Below are positions 9,637 to 17,675 of a stretch of 64,000 nucleotides of DNA, one piece after another (position 1 is the stretch's first letter; every line of letters begins with the position of its first letter). Origin of the DNA: CAXMRP01 sp965216515. Lineage in GTDB: Bacteria > Pseudomonadota > Alphaproteobacteria > Rhizobiales > Afifellaceae. The notes beneath the pieces are model-generated. The model saw nothing but the letters and a program-made list of their open reading frames with translations. It did no database searches and had not been told where the DNA came from. A program made the position numbers and the translations under genes. The stretch spans positions 3,038,001-3,102,000 of the forward strand of contig OZ244173.1 of assembly GCA_965216515.1 (NCBI GenBank), read 5' to 3'.

Positions 9637-9658
9637 GTCGCACTGGCTGGCGCTGACG

Positions 9659-9913
9659 CTATTGATCCAGATTGAGGATCGCTTCATCGACGAGTTCGAT
9701 AGCATGGACGAGCCGTTCGCGCAGCTCACCGAGTTCTGCGCAGGCGTCATCTTCCATCGCCAACAGATCGGGGCGAAGGGCGTCCTGTACGATCGTGTCC
9801 AACGGTGAACGCGCTCGCTTGCCGGACAAGGCGATCAGCTCGTTGATGCGATCGCTTTGCCCTTCCGCTTCGATACCGAGTAAACCAGCTGTGTCGACCA
9901 CCAAGGAGAACAC
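9659..9913 (-). CDS. Hypothetical protein, 84 aa
   Basis: An 84-residue acidic, mostly helical protein of unknown function (LLGIEAEGQSDRINELIALSG near the start, ELGELRERLVHAIELVDEAIL near the end). I see no recognisable domain. It starts 3 bases after the stop of the 55-residue gene at 9917-10084, so the two probably form a bicistronic unit that converges on the trb operon. The tight spacing supports it being real; the short length leaves some doubt. Confidence 0.5.
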   Translation of the reverse strand: MFSLVVDTAGLLGIEAEGQSDRINELIALSGKRARSPLDTIVQDALRPDLLAMEDDACAELGELRERLVHAIELVDEAILNLDQ

Positions 9914-9916
9914 GAT

Positions 9917-10084
9917 TCATTTCAAAACGAGCAGATCAACATCATCCGCACTCAAGGGAACTAGCACGCCCCAGGGCTCCCCATCTTCGTCCTTGAATCC
10001 GGCGACATACTGGTTCGGCTCACTCGACCGATCATCAGTGCAAGCGTCCTCGAAAAACGTCTCTAATTTGATTGTTCGTGTCAT
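9917..10084 (-). CDS. Hypothetical protein, 55 aa
   Basis: A 55-residue acidic open frame from the ATG at 10084 (MTRTIKLETFFEDACTDD) to the TGA at 9917-9919, ending PLSADDVDLLVLK. The motif YVAGFKDEDGEPWGVLVPL reads like a small compact beta domain. It is not recognised. Its position as the first gene of a two-gene minus-strand unit divergent from an Xre regulator, across a region with a palindromic site, suggests common control. An antitoxin-like role is conceivable but nothing in the sequence shows it. Confidence 0.5.
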   Translation of the reverse strand: MTRTIKLETFFEDACTDDRSSEPNQYVAGFKDEDGEPWGVLVPLSADDVDLLVLK

Positions 10085-10136
10085 TGTTCGCCTACAGGCT
10101 CTAAACTCCGCTCATTTTAGCACAGACTGACAAAAT

Positions 10137-10152
10137 ACCTAGTATATTAGGT
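10137..10152. promoter_or_regulatory. Palindromic site upstream of the Xre regulator
   Basis: ACCTA-GTATAT-TAGGT: two 5-bp inverted arms around a 6-bp AT core, between the divergent 55-aa gene and the Xre-family gene. Its position is right for an autoregulatory operator of the Xre protein. A related half-site (TACCTAG) lies downstream of the regulator near 10447. The role is inferred from symmetry and position only. Confidence 0.45.
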
Positions 10153-10186
10153 GGTAATATATTGGGTAATCTGGCCCGGTTCTGCC

Positions 10187-10405
10187 ATGAGTTTAAGGCA
10201 GACAGTGGCGAAGAACTTGAAGCGTTTACGGCGTGAGAAGGGCATCTCGCAGGAAGAATTGGCAGACAAGGCTGAGATTAACCGAAACTACATCGGTATG
10301 ATCGAGCGGTCGGAGAATGCCGCATCGGTGGACATGTTGGAGAAGTTGTCAGAGGCACTTGAAGTCGAGGCAGCAGAGTTTTTTGCGAAGAATAAAATCA
10401 TCTAG
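10187..10405 (+). CDS. Xre-family HTH transcriptional regulator, 72 aa
   Basis: A compact Cro/CI-type helix-turn-helix protein. The domain fills the whole 72 residues (MSLRQTVAKNLKRLRREKGI, then SQEELADKAEINRNYIGMIERSENAASVDMLEKLSEAL). I prefer the ATG at 10187 to the upstream in-frame GTG at 10151, because the extra 12 residues are not part of the fold and that GTG overlaps the palindromic site. It stands between the conjugation operon and the phosphorothioation island and could control either the small divergent genes or the island (inference). Confidence 0.85.
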   Translation: MSLRQTVAKNLKRLRREKGISQEELADKAEINRNYIGMIERSENAASVDMLEKLSEALEVEAAEFFAKNKII

Positions 10406-10587
10406 TTGATTTGAAATTTCGTGCATTCAGTGTTTTATTAAAAAACTACCTAGAAATATTACCGCAAACGTAATCATGAAAGATTATTCCAAGAGAAAGT
10501 ATGCTCTCTGTGTTAATTTCGAATAACGTCAGGCTTGTTGACTGAAAAGCAACCTAGGTGTGTAGCCGCCGAATAGGAGTCATCAGA

Positions 10588-11769
10588 CTATATGGCTTCT
10601 TTTAGCCCCGCCATCTCAAGCTGCGCCAATGCCGCTTTGATGATTTCGACTGCCGCAGCAACATCTTCCTCGGTTGTGGACTTACCGGGACTCAAACGAA
10701 TTGAGCAACATGCCTCCTCGTAGGTATGACCTATTGAACGCAGTACATACGAGGGCTCGGGCGTACCAGTCGTGCAGGCAGAGCCCGTTGAAACTGCAAG
10801 GTGTGGTTGAAGCGCACCGACAAGCTCCTCAGCCTGAAATCCAGGGAACATGACGTTCAGGTTTCCAGGGTGCCGAATTTTTAGGGGTGGACCGTTCAAA
10901 CGAGCCTCCCAAGGCAATGAGGCGAGAGCGTTCCACAGTCTTAATGTCATCGATTTTAGATGCTCCCTGATCTCAGGCGTTTCGCATATGAGGGACGCCG
11001 CCGCACCCATCCCCACACAAAGCGGCACCGGCAATGTCCCAGCGCGCAGGCCGTTCTGCTGACCACCGCCGAAAATGATAGGCCCTAGCTTTGGTTGCAG
11101 GTCACGCCTTACATAGAGGCAGCCGATGCCTTTGGGTCCATAGAACTTGTGCGCTGATAGGCTGACCAGATCAGCAAAATCAGTAATGTTTGAAAGTGGA
11201 ATCGCCGCCGGCACCTGTGCAGCATCAAGATGAACGAAAGTGCCGTACTGCTTGGCTACTGCACCAATTTCTTGCAGATTTTGGATTGTTCCGATTTCGC
11301 TGTTGACGGCGCCAACCGATAACAAAAGCGTTTGCTCGGACGCAATCTCACTGAGATGGTCTATATCTATATGACCTTCGGCGTTTACATTGACGGTTTC
11401 GACAAGAGCGCCATGACTTGATGCCATCTCACCGCAACAGGCAAGCACGCTCTTATGTTCGATGTCAGTTGTGATTACATGATTGCGGGCAGTCTCTTTC
11501 TGTATTTGGCGCAGACCAAGTATCGCAAGGTTATTTGCTTCCGTAGCACCCGAAGTGAAAACAATCTCGTCCGAATCACATCCCAATAGGGTAGCTACTT
11601 TGGCGGAAGCGCGTTCAACAGCTTCGGCGGCGGCCCACCCAAGCGCATGATCGGAGGCGTGTGGATTTGCGGCTGATTCGGTGAAATAGGGCAACATTTC
11701 ATCAAAAACGGCCTGATCCAGTGGTGTTGAGGCCTGATGATCGAGATAAATCATGCTGCTGTTTATCAT
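10588..11769 (-). CDS. sspA: Cysteine desulfurase, SspA/DndA type
   Basis: A 393-residue PLP-dependent NifS/IscS-like enzyme that takes sulfur from L-cysteine as a protein persulfide. The PLP lysine is in SAHKFYGPKG (Lys about 208), the cofactor-stacking His in DIEHKSV (about 105), and the active-site Cys in STGSACTTGTPEPS (about 332). A second start (MIYLDHQAS, 5 codons in) is equally plausible. It is divergent from a DUF4007/ATPase/PP-loop operon across about 150 bp, the arrangement I recall for sspA and sspBCD, so I assign it as the sulfur donor for DNA phosphorothioation rather than a housekeeping IscS. Confidence 0.88.
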   Translation of the reverse strand: MINSSMIYLDHQASTPLDQAVFDEMLPYFTESAANPHASDHALGWAAAEAVERASAKVATLLGCDSDEIVFTSGATEANNLAILGLRQIQKETARNHVITTDIEHKSVLACCGEMASSHGALVETVNVNAEGHIDIDHLSEIASEQTLLLSVGAVNSEIGTIQNLQEIGAVAKQYGTFVHLDAAQVPAAIPLSNITDFADLVSLSAHKFYGPKGIGCLYVRRDLQPKLGPIIFGGGQQNGLRAGTLPVPLCVGMGAAASLICETPEIREHLKSMTLRLWNALASLPWEARLNGPPLKIRHPGNLNVMFPGFQAEELVGALQPHLAVSTGSACTTGTPEPSYVLRSIGHTYEEACCSIRLSPGKSTTEEDVAAAVEIIKAALAQLEMAGLKEAI

Positions 11770-11918
11770 TTATTTTCAATATGTTATCGACAAATTGCGT
11801 CGCTGATAGCCGTTACCGCAGACTTCCGTCCTTTCTGGAGGATCGTTCCAGCTTTCTCGTTGACCTTACCACATCGCGCGCGGTAAAGTCGAGCTGGATG
11901 AACCATCCAGGAGCGAGA
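11770..11918. promoter_or_regulatory. Divergent promoter region sspA / sspBCD
   Basis: A gap of about 150 bp between two divergent starts that must carry both promoters. Its left half is AT-rich (TTATTTTCAATATGTTATCGACAAATTG in two overlapping stretches around 11770-11797). I do not see a convincing -35/-10 pair or a clean palindrome. CCAGGAGCG at 11908-11916 is a good ribosome-binding site for the DUF4007 gene and decides its start. Confidence 0.4.
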
Positions 11919-12875
11919 ATGTCTAGGGGACCATTATTTCAGGAAGACTATAAGCCGCAATTTTCCGGCCATGAAACATTTCCGTTACGTTATGGCTGGT
12001 TGAAGAAAGTTTATGATGCTGCAGTAGTGCAGAGCGATAATACTTCAAACAAGTCCATTTTTTCCGATGATGCCGCTATTGCTCGGTTTGGGGTTGGCAA
12101 AAACATGGTCGCCTCGATGCGGTATTGGGCAGCTGCGTGCGGAATCATCAGGGACGCATCCGTAAGTCAGATTTCGATCGAGCCGTCAGGCCATAAGATA
12201 TTCGGGAAGAACGGGCTAGACCCCTACATGGAATCTCCCGCCACGCTTTGGCTGTTGCATTGGCGTTTGTGCGGGCGTGAGGATCGCACAACCTGGTTTT
12301 GGGCGTTTAATCATTTCTCGCAGCTCACCTTTGAGCGCGAAATGCTTGTCAAAGCCCTGCTTTCCATCGCTGAGGACAGGGCTTGGCCACGCGTTTCGCC
12401 GGCTACTATAAAGCGAGACGTAGAGTGTTTCGTGCGCACCTATGCCTCACGAATACCTACCGGACGCACGTCTCATGAAGATGCTTTGGAATCGCCTCTT
12501 ACGGAGCTTGGTTTGCTCAGGGCGACAGGGAAAAAAGACGGCTTCCGTTTTGTTCGCGGCGCTAAATCGACACTCGGTGAAGGTGTTTTCACTTACGCTC
12601 TGATTGACTTCTGGGCCCATCATACGCGGTCAAAGACGCTTTCCTTTGAAGCGATCGCCTATGAGCCGGGCTCGCCGGGAAGGGTTTTCGCACTGGATGA
12701 AGCCGATCTGGTGGAGCGTCTGGCTGAAGTTGAGGATGTTACGGACGGTCTTTTGCGTTGGTCTGAAACGGCAGGATTGAAGCAGATTATCAGATCATCA
12801 GAACTTGATGCGGAAGGCGCCCTTGACTTAATCGACGGTGATTATCGCGTCCGCGATAGGAGGATAGTGGCCTGA
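11919..12875 (+). CDS. sspB: DUF4007 protein, SspB-type phosphorothioation component
   Basis: A 318-residue protein opening MSRGPLFQEDYKPQFSGHETF, with the hallmark FSGHETFPLRYGWLKK of DUF4007. From memory of the SspABCD literature, SspB is the DNA-nicking component that opens the strand for sulfur insertion; that activity is family knowledge, not visible here. I chose the ATG at 11919 over an upstream in-frame start at 11721 because the extra 66 residues overlap sspA antisense and a GGAG motif sits before 11919. The stop overlaps the next ATG by one base, so the operon is translationally coupled. Confidence 0.86.
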   Translation: MSRGPLFQEDYKPQFSGHETFPLRYGWLKKVYDAAVVQSDNTSNKSIFSDDAAIARFGVGKNMVASMRYWAAACGIIRDASVSQISIEPSGHKIFGKNGLDPYMESPATLWLLHWRLCGREDRTTWFWAFNHFSQLTFEREMLVKALLSIAEDRAWPRVSPATIKRDVECFVRTYASRIPTGRTSHEDALESPLTELGLLRATGKKDGFRFVRGAKSTLGEGVFTYALIDFWAHHTRSKTLSFEAIAYEPGSPGRVFALDEADLVERLAEVEDVTDGLLRWSETAGLKQIIRSSELDAEGALDLIDGDYRVRDRRIVA

Positions 12876-15800
12876 TGAGCTTAAGCGAAAAGGTCCATAT
12901 CTCCCCTCGCTTTCAGCGGGCCATCCGGATTGATGTTGATCTGGGGCAGCAGGATTCGCTTGAGGGTTTTGTCTGTCCGCAATCATCGACTGAAGTGCTA
13001 ACAGCCATGGCCCGCCATGTGGACGAAACCCGACAAGGCGCCTTCACCTGGACAGGGCCGTATGGCAGCGGCAAATCCAGCCTGGTGATCGCGCTCAGCG
13101 GGCTTTTGGGCGCAAACAAAAAACTGCGGGCTCTTGCTGCATCCTCAATCGGCAAAGACGCGGCCGAAGAGATTTCGCAAAGGCTTCCCGGCGGCAAAAA
13201 GGGCTGGTTGACTATTGGCGCTGTGGGAAGGCGGGAAAAAGCTTCACAGATCATTGGCGAGGCTTTGGAACTAGCAGGCGCTGCGCCGGCCAAAAAGAAA
13301 AAGGGGTGGAATGATCAGGGCGTGATCAAGTCCCTAACGCAGCTTGCCAGCGCGAAAGAACGTGGCGGGGTAATCTTGTTCATAGACGAGATGGGAAAGC
13401 TGCTCGAAGGGGCAGCCCAAGGCGAGGGCGATGTGTTTTTGTTTCAGCAGCTGGCTGAAGCGGCCTCCCGCAGTGATGGGCGGCTGATTGTCGTTGGCGT
13501 ATTGCATCAGGCATTCGAAGAATACGCAAACCGCCTGTCACGAGATTTAAGGGATGAGTGGTCGAAGGTTCAGGGCAGGTTTGTAGATCTGGTCGTGAAT
13601 GCGGCTGGTGAGGAGCAAATCGAGCTCATCTCCCGCGCTATTCTGGGTGAGAAGCCCGGTAAGGCGCATGAAAAGCTGGCTGGCCGGGTTGCTGGTGAGA
13701 TTCGGGCGCGCAAGGCCAGTACCTCGGATTTTCTAGATCAAAGTCTCACGGAGTGTTGGCCGCTTCATCCTGTGACGGCTTCCCTGTTGGGACCGATATC
13801 AAGGCGCCGGTTCGGACAGAACCAACGCAGCATTTTCGGTTTCCTCAATTCAGCGGAACCGCACGGATTTCAGGATTTCCTGCGCACTGCAAGTGAGCGT
13901 GATCTCTACCATCCTAGCCGGCTATGGGATTACCTGCAAATCAACCTGGAACCGTCAATCCTGGCATCACCTGACGGACATCGGTGGTCGATTGCAGTAG
14001 AGGCGATTGAACGATGTGAAGCAACCGGCGGAGACAAGGCACATTTTGAGGTTCTCAAAGCAATCGCCTTGATTGACCTGTTCAGGGAGCGCTCAGGCTT
14101 GATTGCCAATGAGGAGCTCCTGTCTGCTTCATTCCCGTTACTATCCAGGACCAAGCTCAAGACCTTGCTTAAAGATCTCAGCAAGTGGTCGCTGATTTCA
14201 TTCAGGCGGTTTCTCGGCGGCTTTGCGGTCTATGCCGGAAGCGATTTTGATATCGAGGCCGCAACAGAGCGCGCCTTAAGCCATATCGACGGACTGGACT
14301 TTGACAAGCTGCGGTTGCTCGCCGGTCTGCAGCCGGTGATGGCCAAACGCCACTACCATGAAACCGGGGCACTGCGTTGGTTTGATGTGGAGATCGCGCC
14401 ACTATCAGACGTGTTGGCATATGCAGCAGCGTTCGATCCGGGACCCGGAACAATCGGTCTTTATCTGCTTGCCGTTCCAACACATAGCGAAACCGAAGAA
14501 GCGGCAAGAGAGCTGTGCAAGAAGGCGGCACGCCTGTCGGGTGAACACGACATCATTGTCGGTCTTTCTTCCCGGTCCTGGGCGATCAACAATCTGTCAC
14601 GCGAGCTGATTGCGCTTGAGCAGGTGCGGAATGGCAGTTCCGAGCTGTTGGGAGACACCGTTGCCAGACGGGAAGTCAATGCGCGTATCGCGAGTTTGCA
14701 AGCCCAGCTGGAGCTGGAACTGCAGCACTGCTTTGACAGCGCGCAGTGGTTTCAAAAGCAGCATAGTCCCAAGCAGCTCATGCGTGATGAGCTCAATGGC
14801 CTTGCCTCAAATCTTGCTGACAAGAAGTATCAATCCGCACCCGTTTTGCGAAACGAGCTTTTGAATCGGATAAAGCCATCAAGCAATGCAGTGGCCGCCC
14901 AAAATGCGCTTTTGCGCAAAATGGTTGAAGATGAAGACGCTGCGCGCTTGGGGATAGAGGGCTATCCGGCTGAAGGCGGGCTGTTTGAGTCGATCCTGGG
15001 CTACACCAATCTGCATACGAAAACCGATGAAGGTTGGCGGTTTACGGCGCCAGGGGAAAACGGTCCGGATGTAGCCGGTCTTGAGCCGCTATGGGAGGCA
15101 ACGGCGGTGTTCCTACACGAGCGGGATAATCAGACCGTCTCGTTGTCCGATATTTACGATCTATGGCGCTCTGTGCCTTTTGGCGTCAAAGACGGGATGA
15201 TGCCCGTATTGGCTGTGGCCTTCATTTTATCCAGGCGAAACGACGTGGCACTTTATCGGCAGGGCGTGTTTCAGGCGCGCTTTACCGATCTGGACGTTGA
15301 GTATCTGGCTAAAGACCCGAGAGATATTCAGCTTCGGTGGATGAGCCTGAATGATGTCGCCCGCAGGCTTCTCTCAGGACTGGCCAGCATCGTGCGTGAG
15401 CTTGATGAGGAGAACACGCTTGAGAATCTTGAACCGATCGATGTCGGTCGGGGTCTGATTTCCATCTACACGGGGCTCCCGCAATGGACGCAACGAACGA
15501 TGCGGCTTTCGGCGAATGCCATTCGCATTCGTGATCTTTTCAAGCGGGCAAGAGATCCAAATCAGTTCATCTTCAATGATCTGCCTCAGCTCGCCGGAGA
15601 CGGTGAAGACATAGGCACGGATGAGGGATTTGAGCGGATAGTCGGCGGCGTCGGGGACGCCTTGGATGAAATGATACGGGCCTATCCGCAAATGTTGCAG
15701 CGCCTGGCGGATAACACGCTTGCCGAATTGCAGGTGCCAAACTCATCACCGCAGGCGCTGAGCGATTTAAGAGACAGGGCCGAAAATATCCGCGATTTGG

Positions 15801-16261
15801 GCGGTGATTTTCAGCTCAATGCATTCGTCAACCGGCTGTCCTCATACACCGGAACAGATGAAGATATCGAAGGGCTTGCTGGATTGGCTGCGAGCAAGCC
15901 GTCTAAGAGCTGGATTGATACCGATCTGGACCGCGCTTCCATTGAGCTTGCTGATCTCGCACAGAGATTCAACAAATCGGAGGCTTTTGCGCGCGTGAAG
16001 GGCCGGCCTGATAAGCGGCACGCGATGGCCGTGGTTGTCGGGGTGGGCGGAAGGCCGGCACCGATACTTGATGAGTTTGACGTGAGAGATGCCGAGCTTG
16101 AAGAAGTGAATTCCCTGCTCGAGGAGCTCCGCGCGGCTCTCGAGAAGCAAGGCAGCGACAAACGCTCCATCATTCTTGCCGCACTGGCCGAGCTCTCCGC
16201 AGAATATATGCGGGAAACAGAACCGGATAAGGTGACGCAAAATGGGGCGGCTACCGGATGA
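12875..16261 (+). CDS. sspC: Large P-loop ATPase, SspC-type
   Basis: A 1128-residue protein. The Walker A is GPYGSGKSSL (residues 61-70) and the Walker B is GGVILFIDEMGKLLE (about residues 165-180). A long, mainly helical C-terminal part has no motif I recognise. The N-terminus resembles the BrxC/PglY class of large defence ATPases. In SspABCD systems the third component is an ATPase needed for modification, and the position between the DUF4007 gene and the PP-loop gene fits. It overlaps its neighbours by 1 and 4 bases. A BREX assignment is unlikely because no pglZ or brxL gene is present in the window. Confidence 0.83.
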   Translation: MSLSEKVHISPRFQRAIRIDVDLGQQDSLEGFVCPQSSTEVLTAMARHVDETRQGAFTWTGPYGSGKSSLVIALSGLLGANKKLRALAASSIGKDAAEEISQRLPGGKKGWLTIGAVGRREKASQIIGEALELAGAAPAKKKKGWNDQGVIKSLTQLASAKERGGVILFIDEMGKLLEGAAQGEGDVFLFQQLAEAASRSDGRLIVVGVLHQAFEEYANRLSRDLRDEWSKVQGRFVDLVVNAAGEEQIELISRAILGEKPGKAHEKLAGRVAGEIRARKASTSDFLDQSLTECWPLHPVTASLLGPISRRRFGQNQRSIFGFLNSAEPHGFQDFLRTASERDLYHPSRLWDYLQINLEPSILASPDGHRWSIAVEAIERCEATGGDKAHFEVLKAIALIDLFRERSGLIANEELLSASFPLLSRTKLKTLLKDLSKWSLISFRRFLGGFAVYAGSDFDIEAATERALSHIDGLDFDKLRLLAGLQPVMAKRHYHETGALRWFDVEIAPLSDVLAYAAAFDPGPGTIGLYLLAVPTHSETEEAARELCKKAARLSGEHDIIVGLSSRSWAINNLSRELIALEQVRNGSSELLGDTVARREVNARIASLQAQLELELQHCFDSAQWFQKQHSPKQLMRDELNGLASNLADKKYQSAPVLRNELLNRIKPSSNAVAAQNALLRKMVEDEDAARLGIEGYPAEGGLFESILGYTNLHTKTDEGWRFTAPGENGPDVAGLEPLWEATAVFLHERDNQTVSLSDIYDLWRSVPFGVKDGMMPVLAVAFILSRRNDVALYRQGVFQARFTDLDVEYLAKDPRDIQLRWMSLNDVARRLLSGLASIVRELDEENTLENLEPIDVGRGLISIYTGLPQWTQRTMRLSANAIRIRDLFKRARDPNQFIFNDLPQLAGDGEDIGTDEGFERIVGGVGDALDEMIRAYPQMLQRLADNTLAELQVPNSSPQALSDLRDRAENIRDLGGDFQLNAFVNRLSSYTGTDEDIEGLAGLAASKPSKSWIDTDLDRASIELADLAQRFNKSEAFARVKGRPDKRHAMAVVVGVGGRPAPILDEFDVRDAELEEVNSLLEELRAALEKQGSDKRSIILAALAELSAEYMRETEPDKVTQNGAATG

Positions 16262-17094
16262 GCGTGCCTGAAAGACATGTACTCGGATTGTCGGGTGGCC
16301 GCGATAGCGCCGCGCTTGCTGTTCACATGCGGCAATATCATCCCGAAATCGAGATCGAGTATTTTTTCACCGATACGGGCAAAGAGCTGCCGGAGGTTTA
16401 TGAGTTTTTGGGCCGCTTGGAGGGGGTGCTTGGAAAGCCGATCCTAAAGCTAAACCCGGATCGCGATTTTGATTTCTGGCTAAAACAATACAACTCGTTC
16501 CTGCCGTCTGCACGGACGCGGTGGTGCACAAGGCAACTAAAACTCAGGCCATTTGAGGCCTGGATAAAGCCGATGCTGGAGAACGGCACAAAGGTGTTTT
16601 CCTACGTGGCGATCCGCAGCGATGAAGAATACCGCGAAGGTTATACCTCCAAGCACGAAAACCTGGTGGTGAAACTGCCCTTCAAGGAGGAGGACATAGA
16701 CAAGCCGGGTGTACTGGAGATTCTGGAAGCCTCAGGTCTTGGCCTTCCTCGGTACTATGAGTGGCGCACGCGCAGCGGATGCACCTTCTGTTTTTTTCAG
16801 CAGAAGATCGAATGGATCAGGCTCAAAGAGCGTCACCCGGACGCGTTTGAAGAGGCGAAAGCGTACGAAAAAACGGCATTGAACGGCGGATCGCCGTTCA
16901 CATGGTGTCAGGGCGAGTCGCTTGATCAACTGGAGAGGCCTGAGCGTACTAAGCAGATCAAGATAGAGCATGCAGAGCGCGTTCAAAGAATGAGGGACAA
17001 GACGCAAGCGAACCCGCTCCGGCCGGATGAAGAGCCGCTGGACATCGACGATATCTACGGTCAGGCAAAGGCGTGTCTGGCATGTCATAAGTGA
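16258..17094 (+). CDS. sspD: PP-loop ATP pyrophosphatase, SspD/DndC-type
   Basis: A 278-residue PAPS-reductase-superfamily protein. The PP-loop is LSGGRDSAAL (SGGRDS at 12-17), TRWCTRQLK (Cys 90) follows, and later cysteines are Cys 175/178 (SGCTFCFFQ) and Cys 273/276 (CLACHK), which could ligate an iron-sulfur cluster as in DndC. The family adenylates the DNA phosphate so that sulfur from the desulfurase partner can be inserted. It is shorter than DndC. Its ATG overlaps the ATPase stop by 4 bases, and it ends the core sspBCD-like set. Confidence 0.87.
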   Translation: MSVPERHVLGLSGGRDSAALAVHMRQYHPEIEIEYFFTDTGKELPEVYEFLGRLEGVLGKPILKLNPDRDFDFWLKQYNSFLPSARTRWCTRQLKLRPFEAWIKPMLENGTKVFSYVAIRSDEEYREGYTSKHENLVVKLPFKEEDIDKPGVLEILEASGLGLPRYYEWRTRSGCTFCFFQQKIEWIRLKERHPDAFEEAKAYEKTALNGGSPFTWCQGESLDQLERPERTKQIKIEHAERVQRMRDKTQANPLRPDEEPLDIDDIYGQAKACLACHK

Positions 17095-17153
17095 GGCCAT
17101 AGACCTTGTTCTGGCCCAATCCAAATGGACGCCAATCGGAAGAGGGAAGGTAG

Positions 17154-17675
17154 TTGGATCTTGAGAAGGTAGAGGATTTCGCAAAAGGGGCAGCTGACGC
17201 AATCGCAAGATTCTCAGTGCCCTTCACGATATCTTCTGACCAGCTTTGTGACGACATCTATGAATTTGATGCATTGGACTGGCAGTCGATTTGTTATGGC
17301 GATGCCGAAATTGAGAATGTTCCCAACGATCGGCGCGGCATCTATGCGTTTGCGGTTTGTAAGGAAAGCGCTGTTCTGCCACCTCACTGCTATGTTCTTT
17401 ACATAGGCATTGCCGGGAAAAACTCGGACCGCTCCCTACGGGACCGGTACAAGGATTATCTTAACGAAAAAAAGGTCTTAAAGCGCGAACGTATCGCCCG
17501 GATGATCGGAACATGGCATGCGGTGCTGCGCTTTTTCTTTGCGCCGATAGACGATGATGTGCCAACCGAACAGCTTCAAGAGGTCGAAAGACAACTGAAC
17601 AGCACACTTCTACCTCCGTTTTCTGAAGGTGATTTGGAAGCCGACATAAAGAGGCAAAGGAGGGCGTTCAGGTGA
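17154..17675 (+). CDS. GIY-YIG-like protein in the phosphorothioation island
   Basis: A 173-residue protein read from a TTG start at 17154, which has a strong AGGGAAGG ribosome-binding site 5 bases upstream; no ATG is better placed. It shows RGIYAFAV (GIY at 62-64), YVLYIGIAGK (YIG at 83-85), a basic segment LRDRYKDYL and a C-terminal Glu followed by LNSTLLPPF, the element order of GIY-YIG nucleases. It overlaps the DGQHR gene by 4 bases, so the two are probably co-translated. A nuclease role is inferred; it is not part of the SspABCD set as I know it. Confidence 0.65.
   Translation: MDLEKVEDFAKGAADAIARFSVPFTISSDQLCDDIYEFDALDWQSICYGDAEIENVPNDRRGIYAFAVCKESAVLPPHCYVLYIGIAGKNSDRSLRDRYKDYLNEKKVLKRERIARMIGTWHAVLRFFFAPIDDDVPTEQLQEVERQLNSTLLPPFSEGDLEADIKRQRRAFR

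Noticed and set aside
10588..11769. Housekeeping iron-sulfur cysteine desulfurase (IscS)
   Set aside because: No isc or suf genes are nearby, and it is divergent from sspBCD-like genes; the local role is better explained by DNA sulfur modification.
12875..17094. Possible BREX system, because of the large BrxC/PglY-like ATPase and a PAPS-reductase-type gene
   Set aside because: No pglZ, brxL or pglX is present, whereas the DUF4007, desulfurase and DndD-like neighbours fit phosphorothioation.
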